Source of the DNA: Trichobilharzia szidati
Lineage: Eukaryota; Platyhelminthes; Trematoda; Strigeidida; Schistosomatidae
Reading direction: 5' to 3'
Assembly: GCA_944472155.2 (NCBI GenBank)
Contig: OX235273.1
Span: forward strand, 5,739,204 to 5,803,203
Length of the DNA: 64,000 nucleotides
This document shows positions 50,288 to 59,859 of the stretch, in pieces. The position numbers were made by a program, and so were the translations under genes. Within the stretch, counting starts at the first letter, position 1. Each line of letters starts with the position of its first letter. The notes under the pieces were generated by a model. It was not told the origin of the DNA and did not search any database. It saw nothing but the letters and a program-made list of their open reading frames with translations.

Positions 50288-50640
50288 TGACAGAAGACAA
50301 GGGCCAGGCAGTAGTTCGTTAATTGAGAAAATCAACAGGTATTTATACATTTTTATGTACATTATTATTCGTTATTGTTAGCAGAGAAGAAACGTCTTCT
50401 GATTGGCTGTTTTCTTGCTCAAGGTTGTTGTCGTTTCCTAGACAGTGCGGTGATATATCTGCGAATCGTATCCACCCATGCTTAGTCTGCTGTGATTGGT
50501 TGTTCAGCTCCTCAAGGTGAGGCTTTGTTCTTGTTTTTTCTCATGACCCCGATTCGAGACGTAAACATAGACGTAAATTGTTGTCTACAGTTTTGTCTTG
50601 CAGCCAGCTCTCATCACCACGAGACGGTTGTAAATATAAG
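50288..50640 (+). repeat. LTR-like repeat, copy 2
   Basis: Second copy of the repeat at 6273-6625, better spread out, with two ATTGG boxes (TCTGATTGGCTG at about 50397 and GTGATTGGTTG at about 50492). No coding sequence. A solo LTR is one option; no TG...CA ends with a target duplication could be confirmed. Confidence 0.55.
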
Positions 50641-50689
50641 TAAGGGATGGTGTTGAAGTCATCAGTTAGTTAAATCTTTATAGGCCAAC

Positions 50690-51195
50690 AAGGGTGCGAT
50701 AGTGCGTGTGTACGAACATCTTTTGAATGCATAGGTCAGGCTTAATGGTTTGAATGCCTATCGCCTGCTTCAGCCGTGTGCAACAGAAGAATACGAAGTC
50801 TATTGGAAAGATTCTGTGGGATTTGATGAGTGACCATGAAAGCTCTCATTTTCTCCACTACACGACCACTGTCATTTAAATGTGACAAAATGCAGTTACG
50901 GATTGTGCGCCCGATATAACATTCACCGCAGGTGCAGCTGAATTGATGAATGCACACAGATGTGGCAAAACTACCTAGCTTATCCTTTATTTGGGCCCCA
51001 TTCATGCGTCGATTACAGAATGACAAACATAGGTATGCTGAGTAAAACGTTCTTCGTTTACTCCTGGAAAGTCTCTGGAATAAAATCTGACTTGACAGAC
51101 AAGTCACAATTAAATTTTAACTTCATGAAAGAAGTTTTTTACGTGCAGCCATAGTCTAAAGTTCTCCCTCTAATGTTTTCATATGTTACTTTTTT
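50690..51195 (-). mobile_element. PLE-B GIY-YIG region, minus strand
   Basis: The frame 51107-50742 reads KRRTFYSAYLCLSFCNRR (linker), then LGSFATSVCIHQFSCTCGEC, YIGRTIRNCILSHLNDSGRV (GIY-YIG core as HQF...YIGRT, catalytic Arg present), and LRILLLHTAEAGDRHSNH. About 25 codons of the domain middle are deleted. Head-to-head with 51400-52510. Confidence 0.8.
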
Positions 51196-51399
51196 GAAAC
51201 TACTCGGATAGCCCATCTCCGTCAAGGAGTCGTGAATATATTCAAATTCCTAATGTAAGTGGTCATCCGTACATATCTTCCTTGCTCTGGTCGTAATACA
51301 TTTCACAACATTTCTTTATTATTTCATGGGCACGCAATTAAGGAAGTGCGTGTATTGCTCTGTGAGTGGGCTCTCTGTATACACGCTTCTCCCAAGTGA

Positions 51400-52510
51400 C
51401 TTATCTTCCCGTCCTTTTCAGTAAGCCATTTCCGGCAGCAACTCTAAGAGTGATATTCTCTAGCCGCCCACTACTTCGGAGCAACGGAAAGGACAGACTT
51501 TTGCATCTGACCACCTCAATGTGCACATATCAATTCACCTGATCTTGCGGAGATAGGTACATAGGTCGTTCTATGCGGGTCTTATCAAAACGTGTTGCAG
51601 AACATCATCCAGCATGGCTGTAAAGAGGAGGCACTGGTTCAATAAGAAGTGCAATAACTGAACATCTTGTTAATACCTGTCACAGAATCTCAACCGACTC
51701 GTCGTTCAGAGTCATTTACAAAGTAAACAAAAATCTATCAAAGGCAGTGTGCTTCCGACTTCTTTGTACTACGGAAGCTCTCGTCATATGCACCAAAAAG
51801 CCGGAGCTATGTGCTCAAAAGAAACTAGTCCAGCCTTTACAACTACCATGGACCTAGTTCGGTATGTTCCCTTATCCTTCAGTTTTTTTTTGTTTTGTTG
51901 TCTGTGTGTGTAATTTTCTCTCTTCACCTTCATTCAATTCATCCTATTTTTTCAGTTATAAAATCAGTTATTTTAAGTTTGTTCCCATGCTCCTCCTGAC
52001 CACACTTGTAATCCGTTTAGAATAACCACTTTACAATTATATTCTAATCCTGTATAATTTTTTGTTTCTCTACCTCTTGTAATCTATATTCACACCTCCT
52101 AACTTACATTTCAAGTTGAAAATTTTGATTTAAATTTGTTTCCATGCTCATTTTGTTCACACCTGTAATTCGTTCTAAGCCTCTTGTAATTCATATCAAG
52201 TTGAAAACAAACATCTTATTTTATTCGCCTTTAAAACTATTTCTCCAGTTATCAAATATTAATTTTGCATACGTTGTAACTGTTATCTAATCCTATGCAA
52301 TATTGTCTCTAAGCCCCTTGTAATCTGTATTCGTACCTTCAAACTTTCATATCAAGTTGAAAATTATTATCACCTTCATTACTATGTGCAATTAAACAAA
52401 TAAGAATTGGATCCATGTAAACTTATCTATATAAATGCGATTGTACAGCTCTTGAGAATGAAATCGCCGAAAAGATATCTTTGCTGAACTTATTGTTCTT
52501 CTCAATCTAA
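51400..52510 (+). mobile_element. PLE-B GIY-YIG region, 3' UTR and tail, plus strand
   Basis: 51500-51860 encodes the decayed endonuclease (CTYQFT-like text, RYIGRSMRVLSKRVAEHHPA with frameshifts, then NTCHRIST, LLCTTEALVICTKKPELCAQ, KKLVQPLQLPWT then stop). A long pyrimidine-rich 3' UTR with an internal repeat (CATATCAAGTTGAAAA three times, about 52115, 52200 and 52350) leads to the hammerhead-like tail at 52437-52495. Confidence 0.8.
52437..52495 (+). ncRNA. Hammerhead-like motif in PLE-B tail
   Basis: GATTGTACAGC, TCTTGAGAATGA (core altered), ATCGCC, GAAA (52469-52472), stem III AGATATCT, TT, GCTGAAC. Stem I CAGC/GCTG is kept, and stem III is a different but still pairing sequence from the 44.7-kb copy. 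Confidence 0.45.
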
Positions 52511-52554
52511 TGTTCCAATGGTTATTTTCCACGACCATTCAGAAAATGTAGTTT

Positions 52555-52735
52555 ATTCTCCTGCTCCTCTTCACAAGTAAAGGCAAGCGAAGGGTGGACG
52601 TAGTTGGATTTTGTGTTTTCATTCACATCAACTAAGATAAATGTATCATCGACATAACGGTAATACATATTCAACTCCTTGATGATGTCCTTCAATTTTC
52701 CGTTTTCAAGTCAAGAGAAGTTAAACTTCAAAGAC
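52555..52735 (-). mobile_element. PLE-B RT motif C fragment, minus strand
   Basis: The minus strand reads LENGKLKDIIKELNMYYRYV, DDTFILVDVNENTKSNYVHP, SLAFTCEEEQEN. YVDD is the catalytic motif C. Only about 55 codons are present. Confidence 0.8.
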
Positions 52736-52739
52736 CATT

Positions 52740-53795
52740 GCATTTTCAGCTTAACGAATGTGCGGTTGCCTTCCACCTTTTAACTAGAAGCTTTCGGATC
52801 GTACTTCTGAGGTAGTCACTTGTGCACAGTGTTAAGGAGTCCCAAACTGGTACAAATCAATTTTCCACTGTTTCTCCGCCATCAGCTCTTCCGCAACAGC
52901 TAGCTGGTTTATAGATAGCTATTTCGTCTTGGCAAAGGAACTCTTCAGCAGAATACATCAGTGATCAATACTGCCAAAGTTCGAAGCCACAGCGTATACA
53001 TTCAACCACTTGAACAGAATCCAGCTGCTCAATAAACTTTAACTCCCACGGTTTCTCTGATACAACTCAAAGTATCCAAATATTTCACTGGTTCTCTTAC
53101 TTAGAGTCGGTTCTCAATTAGTTCATGTTTTTTAAATGCAGATTTCAAAAAACCTTGACATTTCTTTTCTATTGTATTACAGCGTGAAATCGCTACAATG
53201 AAAATAGAAAGAATGAATGGGATTCTTGTTGTGTTTCTTTTACTTATCGGAAGTATTCAACTGTGAAACAATTCATCAGCTGTCCACTGCTCAACGTCAA
53301 TTCTTCTTTTTGTTTTAATAAATACTACTTAGATATAGCGGTATTTTAATTTCAATTTTTTAAAAACAAATCCTTATTAACTAATTTACTCAGGTGTAAA
53401 AGTCTGACACCGCTCAGCTGGTCTCACATGAGTTCAACTCACTTGAATGAACTAACATATCTCATTGCATACATTTTCGTATTGAGTGTAACATCAAAAT
53501 TTTGTAAAATATGTTGTTAGTGCTAGTGAACATTGAATCGTTTGTCTATTAGTTTGTTTGCTTGTTTTAACTGGTCTCCATAATAATGGCGGGAGAAAAG
53601 AAAGCTGTCATTGCTCAATCGTGTACTGGTTGGTTGGAGATTGAAGAAATACAACAAAAAGTATTTTTTGTGTACTACTATACTGACGTTCATTTACAGG
53701 CTTCTGAACTGATTAACCATTGTAAATCTGTTTCGTAATCGTGTGTTGCCCAACCGTTTTCTGTTGTTCTCCAACGGTTACAGTACATAGTATTC
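52740..53795. other. Mostly unassigned stretch
   Basis: About 52830-52880 has GGAGTCCCAAACTGGTAC with partial SINE-H-like context, too weak to call. Nothing else recognised. Confidence 0.4.
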
Positions 53796-53799
53796 TGTG

Positions 53800-54370
53800 T
53801 ATTAGGCTTAAACTTCTGAAACTAGAGACATGTCGAGGGTCTCTGCCAGCTGGATACTTGACATCACATGTCAGGTGATGCACAAACGAAAACTCAGCGA
53901 TGCCTTTAAAGTGAAGACATGGAGTAAGACCATGGTAGACTGGATTATACGACAGTTGCACCGACGATGAGACTGAGAATATCTGGATATCGTTGGCGGT
54001 TTATAACTATTTGTGTTACATAAATTCCAAGATCTACAGACGGAAACCATCAAGTTTGCAGAAAAAGCAACAATTAAATGCAGGACTTCAAGTGGACATA
54101 GAGGAGACAGAGGTGATGAAGGAAATCAATCAACTACAACAAGAAACATGTTTCAACTACAGGCAGAATGTATGAGAGGGTCAAAATCAGTGAGAATTGC
54201 AGAGGTATGTCAGACTTTGATATGGGAGTCAGGTGCCATCAGCGTAAAAAACATAATTCGTACTCTAAACAGGAATATCAACCTAATAAGTCCTCTTATG
54301 TGGTTCAGGAACTTAAAACGCATGCCACATAAAGCACTTCCGATAGTGAAAACGTCCTAATCTTCAGCTT
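53800..54370 (+). mobile_element. RTE LINE, RT fragment, heavily decayed
   Basis: CQVMHKRKLSDAFKVKTWSK and TMVDWI.RQL (family EVRTGVRQG...VDWIMR), then, after loss of the FADD block, IYRRKPSSLQKKQQLNAGLQ (family LADKTAGLQVNI), VDIEETEVMKEINQLQQE and RGSKSVRIAEV (family ARIGKA). Stops throughout. Confidence 0.7.
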
Positions 54371-54371
54371 C

Positions 54372-54738
54372 ATTTAAGATCACTAATACTCACTGGGTAC
54401 ACAAGATCATCTGGTTAACGTGTTGCGAGCCGAATGGAACATGGTTCTTGGATTTCACTCTAAGATGGCAATAACCGAATTAGGTAAAATAGTGGTTGTC
54501 TGCTGTTAACTAACCTGCACTCCATCTGTGCTGTACACAGACAACATTCTTCGATATTAAACAAAATGGTATCATGCATCATGGGGTCTTTATTGCTATT
54601 CAAATAATAGTTTGAGCTATGTGACGCATTTTGTTCGATCACAACTTCATACCAATCTGAATAAATCCCCCATGTTATCTGGTTGAATTCTTGGGTTAGG
54701 GTGTCTTCTGTAAATGTTTAAGTCAGCGGGGATCACAG
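54372..54738. other. Unassigned stretch
   Basis: No feature recognised. Confidence 0.35.
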
Positions 54739-54739
54739 G

Positions 54740-55550
54740 ATTTCATCATGAACTGACATCGGTTAAGGAACTACTGGAAAAACAACAGGGGTGGTGGATT
54801 GCTAACTGTTTCGTTCCAAGGCTTGGGACTCTTCATCAGTGTGCACTTACCACGTTTGCTAGAATCTAGAACCTTCCGACTACAAGGCGATCTCTCGGAC
54901 CATTCATCCAGCCACTGCAACCAGACTCCTCAGTGGCCATCTCATGAATTCCAACTCCTGCCAATTCAAGATACAGCGCGACGGACACTAGCCAATGTCA
55001 TCAGCGGGTGTTTGTCCTCACACTCGACCAACTATACCCTACCAGTCACGGCTTCTAACCGGAACCGAGGTAACTGCCTACCTGAAAAAGACCAGTTGCT
55101 AGTGAGCACCAGACTGGTATTCAAGCGTAACCTGTAACCAGTCACATCCCTGAAAACCAACAAATGGACACCAATCTGGTGCTCACCAGCGACTGGACCT
55201 AGTCAAATTAGTACTTAACTGGATTCTAGTGGGAAATAGTGACCAGTGGGATACAGCAGGTCGGGTTTGAGGATGAATACTCGCCGATGACATTGGCTAG
55301 TGCCCGTCACGCAGTATCTTTAATTGGCAGGAGTTGGAATTCATGGGCTGGCCACTGAGAAGCCTGTTCACAGTGGCTGGATGAATGGTCCAAGAGATCG
55401 CCTTGTAACCGGAAGGTTCTGGGTTCTAGCCACCTTGGTAAGTGTGTACTGACGAAGAGTCTCGAGCACTAGTACGAAGAAGCCAACAACTCAGTATATC
55501 CTGCTGGTTTCCCACTTGTTCTCCAAATGACGGCAACTCATAATGAAACC
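54740..55550. repeat. 810-bp palindrome of SINE-H composite units
   Basis: Left arm 54740-55137 and right arm 55145-55550 are inverted copies with a spacer of about 8 bases and moderate mismatch. Each arm runs, from the outside in: SINE-H tail, hammerhead segment, tRNA-like region (AACCTTCCGACTACAAGGCG on the left; CGCCTTGTAACCGGAAGGTT on the right), then a ~200-base unit also found at 37450-37645. SINE tails face outward. Confidence 0.9.
54800..54856 (-). ncRNA. Hammerhead motif of SINE-H, left palindrome arm
   Basis: On the minus strand: ACACTG, core ATGAAGA (C3 changed to A), stem II GTCCCAA/TTGGAAC (six of seven pairs), GAAA, CAGTTAGC. The core and stem II are the best of the SINE-H copies, but stem III (CAGCTG) and the GTC site are mutated. 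The right arm has ACTG ACGAAGA GTCTC...AGTAC GAAG. Confidence 0.6.
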
Positions 55551-55849
55551 ACATAATTTAATTATGATTGAGATGATAACGAAAAACACAACGAATAGCC
55601 GAAAAAGTTTGAGGCCTGTTAGCTGACTGATTACTTATCTTAATGAAGGTGGTTGTAACACTTTACCAAAATGAAATATAATTTCCTCTACCATGGCGGT
55701 TATCTGCAAAGTGTTGAAATACCCTTTGAGTAAAGCATCGTGTTCAACTACTTAAAGCTCACAGTGACACTATGTATTCTTAGAAGTTAGAATTAATGGG
55801 CGATTTAATTCAAATGTATAACCTCAAAACATGAAGGTCGTATTTCCAT

Positions 55850-56235
55850 ATCAGTTTGTTTATATCACAAAGTATAACAGTATTATTTACTGGATGACAC
55901 AGTTTCGAACACAATTTACTGTTCATAATCATATCAGTTGTAATCACAAGACTATGAAACTTGAGTTTTACGGTTTTCTTTGTTTTCTCCTATTTGTCGT
56001 CGTTGGGGTAGTAGAATTTTCCAGATATCTGGGATAGGTGTTGAATCATTCCTCTTACACGTATTTACGTTGAGTTGATTCGATAAACAAAGCTTCTGTT
56101 ATCAATCTCTCTCTTCACCCTGCTGTTACATTGGATTTTAAAACTGTCATCCTATCCCATCCAGCCTATTGTATGGTTGTGTCTAACTGCATGTAGTGCT
56201 ATAGCTACAGTGCTGTAGAGCTAAAGGAAACCCAC
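55850..56235 (-). mobile_element. PLE-A-type tail, minus strand
   Basis: GTTTCGAACACAATTTACTG (55903) and TTCATAATCATATCAGTTGT are the tail. Around 56030-56180 the minus strand encodes the family C-terminal peptide (GRVKREIDNRSFVYRINST-like). Same subfamily as 59860-60425; left arm of a head-to-head pair. Confidence 0.75.
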
Positions 56236-56249
56236 ACATTCAAACATAT

Positions 56250-56665
56250 ATTTGGACTTCCGATAATCCCATCCTATGTCAGTAAAAATAGGATTGGTGA
56301 AATGCTTAAATAACGGAGCACAAAAACTAAGTAGTTCCAAGGAAAATCTAAAACAGGAACTGATACACATAGAAGAAGCCTTGAAACTTAATAATTACCC
56401 GGATAAATTAATCAAGAAATATGTAAGGAAATGTAAAAATAAAATAAATAATGATAATAGTGATACTGATAATAATAATATTAATGACGATACCAACAAT
56501 AAGGAATCTAAATCATCAGTAGTAATTCCATACATGGAAGGAACCTAGGAAGCTTTATTCAGAAATCTTAACAAGGCAGGAATATAAGTGGCTGGCATTC
56601 AAACACACAAACTCGATTAGAAACAAGCTTTGTCAGTTACTGGATCAATCCTGTGGAGCCTTTAA
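56250..56665 (+). mobile_element. PLE-A-type fragment: end of RT and linker, plus strand
   Basis: The frame 56276-56548 reads MSVKIGLVKCLNNGAQKLSS, KENLKQELIHIEEALKLNNY, PDKLIKKYVRK, an Asn-rich stretch (NDNSDTDNNNINDD) and SSVVIPYMEGT, then a frameshift into EALFRNLNKAGI and RVGWHSNTQTR-like text. It corresponds to 46.85-47.1 kb of the other PLE-A (KAGLVKCLTDRAM and so on). The CR1-A element abuts it on the right at 56677. Confidence 0.8.
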
Positions 56666-56976
56666 TACAAAACAATCTAATAATAGTAATAATAATGGCT
56701 TTATTCCAAACAGTATTTGTGGTACAGGTATGGAATTTTCAGCGTTCATTACAATATTGCATCTAATTACCTCATAAATTTTATAAGAATTCAAAAATAA
56801 AAAGCAACAACAACAAAAAGGAAAAAAGAGAAATAAAAGAAATAAAAAAGAACTGCATTGCATTCACATATTTAAACAATGCACCACAGGATATGAAATA
56901 TAAAATTAGTGTGTAATAGAATATGTGAGCAACAATATAATAGTAACAAAGAAAGGAGAACGAAAGCTAATGGGAA

Positions 56977-58179
56977 CTATTTGTTAGAGTGCCGCAGTAA
57001 GCTGATCGTGTCATGCCTAACAGTTTTCTCATCACATAACAGCTGTGCCAGATAAGGTATTGTGGAGTTTTTATACTTGGTAGTCCTGACATACAGCTTC
57101 CTATAGTTGCTTCTAGTTCTACCAGATGAAATGCAAGGAGAGAGCTGCGTATGGAGAGGGTGTTCAGGGTCTGACAATATAAAATTCGCTATTTTCTTAC
57201 ATGACATTATATGTCTATCCACAATAGTGTTAACCAGTTGGTTTAACGAAATCCCACTTCCCCTACTAACAGCTTTCAGTGTCCTACGCAGCGAAGCAAA
57301 ATCTTTCTTAAGTAGTCCAGGGAAGATTAATGGGGAGCAGTAAAGAGGGATGGGTAGAATACAGGAATCGACAAACTGAGAAAGCAAGGACTGCTTTATA
57401 CCAGACTGCCTAAACTTCCTAACGTTGAACGTTAAGCGAAACATCTTTCTAGTAACTAGCAAGATGTGAGAGGACCAGTAAAGATCTGAGGAAATACTCA
57501 GTTCAAGGTACTTGACATTAGATGTAGTTTCAACCTCTATGCCGTCAATGATACTGGGACCATGTGAGCTAGCTAGTTGTTGAAGGTCACTTTTTCGTCT
57601 GAAAGTAAAATTTACTACCTGACATTTAGACGGATTCAGCTTAAGACCGTTTGAAGAGGACCACTGACTAATTTCCGAGAGAAAGTTATTTAATATGGAA
57701 CAGTCTGACTGAGAGTTGACAGGCATGGAGACAGAGAGGTCATCAGCATACTTGACAAAAGTGGTAACATCAGAATGGGGCAAGTCATGTAAGAAAAAAG
57801 AAAACAGAAAAGGAGAAAGAACAGCACCTTGAGGAACACCAGCTAAAGTAAGTGAGGTGGTGGAGGACTTTCCATTGTAGACAGTGTACTGCTTCCTATC
57901 AGAAAAGTAGGAATACAACCACTTATTTATCCAGCTCTCACTCTGTGTTGCAGCAAGCTTACTTAACAAGAGAGACCTAGGTACAGAGTCAAATGCAGAT
58001 GTGTAATCAAGGAAGGCACACCGAACATATTTGGCTCCTCTATCTAAACTGGAGACTATATTATGATATAGAACTACAGTAGCATCTAAATTACACCTAC
58101 TATGTTTATAAGCAAACTGGTTGGGGTCATTAAAAGGCTTTAAAGAGGGTTCAAGATTAATTAAAATAAGTCTTTCCAT
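56977..58179 (-). CDS. CR1-A reverse transcriptase, 400-codon frame
   Basis: Open minus-strand frame. Motifs: QFAYKHSRCNLDATVVLYHN (residue ~22), CAFLDYTSAFDSVPRSLLLS (motif A, ~54), LAGVPQGAVLSPFLFSFFLH (motif B, ~111), FVKYADDLSVSMPVNSQSDC (motif C, YADD, ~141), NPSKCQVVNFTFRRKSDL, KYLELSISSDLYWSSHILL and the C-terminal HTQLSPCISSGRTRSNYRKL and TTKYKNSTIPYLAQLLCDEK. All visible RT catalytic residues are kept. It is about three quarters identical by eye to the 29991-31187 frame. The Met at 58179 is internal, as homologous sequence continues upstream. Confidence 0.92.
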   Translation of the reverse strand: MERLILINLEPSLKPFNDPNQFAYKHSRCNLDATVVLYHNIVSSLDRGAKYVRCAFLDYTSAFDSVPRSLLLSKLAATQSESWINKWLYSYFSDRKQYTVYNGKSSTTSLTLAGVPQGAVLSPFLFSFFLHDLPHSDVTTFVKYADDLSVSMPVNSQSDCSILNNFLSEISQWSSSNGLKLNPSKCQVVNFTFRRKSDLQQLASSHGPSIIDGIEVETTSNVKYLELSISSDLYWSSHILLVTRKMFRLTFNVRKFRQSGIKQSLLSQFVDSCILPIPLYCSPLIFPGLLKKDFASLRRTLKAVSRGSGISLNQLVNTIVDRHIMSCKKIANFILSDPEHPLHTQLSPCISSGRTRSNYRKLYVRTTKYKNSTIPYLAQLLCDEKTVRHDTISLLRHSNK

Positions 58180-58799
58180 AACTTTAAAATAGGGGAGCTA
58201 ATAGCAATCGCTCGAAACTTAACAGTAGGTCCACTTGTTGATTTAGGCACTGGAACAACCTTGATATTTTTCCATGAGTAAGGAATAATACTTTTCGAAA
58301 AAGATTCATTGAAAATGTCGGTTAATGGGTAACATAAGGTGTCAGCACATTTCTTAAGAATAACAGCAAGAACTCCATCAGGACCAAGTGATTGGGTAGG
58401 TTTGAGAGACTGAAGACACTTGAGGACATCATTCGTGTTAAAACATTAAAAACAGTCATTATTTATACTATTAGATTTGGGAATCATAACATCTGCAGGG
58501 ATACATATGAAGGATTTATTAAGCATATCAACATCAACGGAAGTATCATTCATTATTTGCTTACCACCTGTGATTTTCTTTAATAGCTTCCACATATTAG
58601 ATGAGGATTTACATGAAAGAAACTTCTGGTTATAGAGAGCATTTAGTCTTTGTAATTCGGCTTTAATTAAAGTGTTCATTCTCTTAACGCCAGATTTATT
58701 TCTCATTTTGTACAACCTCTCTTTTTCATGGCGAAGCTTTTCGAGTTGAGAAGAGGAGAAGCGGTCGAATTTTAAGAAGATTGTCTCTTTTGGTCAACA

Positions 58800-59639
58800 A
58801 ACATCAAGACAGAAATTGAGATAAAGTGTTGTTACTAATTGTGTTGTCAAGAGCTTGTTCAGTAAACAGGTCCCAGTTTGTGTCTTTTAACATTGTCCTT
58901 AGATTCTGTATGTTGTCATGTGAATAACATCTGTGTTGTGTTTTCTTTCCAAGGTAGGAGAAGACCCTTTTGTCCTGCTTTCCATATACTTTGGGCATTA
59001 TTCTTATGATACAGTGATCAGAATTAAGTAGTGGGGCTCTTTTCCGATCTTCAAATATTCCTATGTCATTTGTTAACAAAAGATCTGGAGTATTTTCCAG
59101 TCGTTTGGGAAGTTGACAATGTTATCATGACCAAGTGAAATAAGGAAGCTGTGATCACTAGAATTGAAATCTCCAGTAACTGTAGACAAAGCGTTTCCGA
59201 AGGAGGTGGCAGCAAGGGAGGTAAATTCATCCGCAGATAAAGACAATTCAGTGGAATTGCATCAAGGCGCAATATAAATGTTCGAGATGTATATGCAGTT
59301 ATATTTTGACAAATGTTTAGGTCAACATTTAACGGTAAGGCAGTCAATATTGTCACAAGAGAATTTGAAACATACTTTATTAGATGTACACCATTGTGAA
59401 TTGATGAAGATGGCGACACCGCCACCACGTTTCTTCCTAGAACTACATCGATCTTGTCTGAATAATTTGAAACCATGCACATACACTAGATTGTCATCAT
59501 ATAGATCATGTAGCCATGTTTCTTGAAGTGATATGATCCCAGTATTTCGATATATAATGGAAGACACGAGTGATTGAAGACAGTTAATCCTGGCTGGCAG
59601 GGAGCGACAATTAGTACTCATGATTGCAGGAACGGTCAT
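58800..59639 (-). pseudogene. CR1-A APE-type endonuclease domain, frameshifted
   Basis: From 59639: STNCRSLPARINCLQSLVSS, TGIISLQETWLHDLYDDNL (catalytic Glu in QETW), RGGGVAIFINSQW, then a stop near 59322. In a second frame: TSLAATSFGNALSTVTGDFN (GDFN box, about 59150-59220). In a third: LLTNDIGIFEDRKRAPLLNS and DHCIIRIMPK (SDH box, His near 59020). The E, D/N and H signatures of AP-endonuclease-type LINE nucleases are all visible. At least two frameshifts disable it. This nuclease nicks target DNA to prime reverse transcription. Confidence 0.85.
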
Positions 59640-59859
59640 AAATTGAAAAGGGGTGTTTTTTAAGGCTCTTTGCCACCCGACATGATGCTTTTTTTGTCTT
59701 TTTTATGGCATTTCCGATCAGTAGGTTTTAAGGATATTAAATACTCACGAGAATAAATAATCCGATTAGTGCACATATTAGAATAAGATTTAATTATTTG
59801 AAATAAATTGGAAATGAGCAATTAGATGCAATATGATTTGTAATGAACAAGGTATTTGG

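Larger units (their letters stand above)
56677..59690 (-). mobile_element. CR1-A LINE, near full-length ORF2
   Basis: The 3' end at 56677-56700 has the (AAT)n and GGCTTTATTCC tail. The RT frame is 58179-56977 and extends in frame fragments to about 58440 (FNESFSKSIIPYSWKNIKVV, PVPKST). The part between endonuclease and RT lies at 58446-58800, and the APE-type endonuclease at 58800-59640. A first ORF (ORF1) is not seen, so the element is 5'-truncated or the 5' end is lost near 59690. It is the most complete LINE in the window. Confidence 0.92.

Noticed and set aside
52845..52885. Another SINE-H ribozyme (GGAGTCCCAAACTGGTAC)
   Set aside because: Only stem II-like words remain; core, GAAA and stem I are missing.
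56276..56548. Asn-rich protein as a host gene
   Set aside because: VKIGLVKCLNN and the following linker align with PLE-A at 46.85-47.1 kb; the Asn-rich stretch is simple-sequence expansion (AATAAT).
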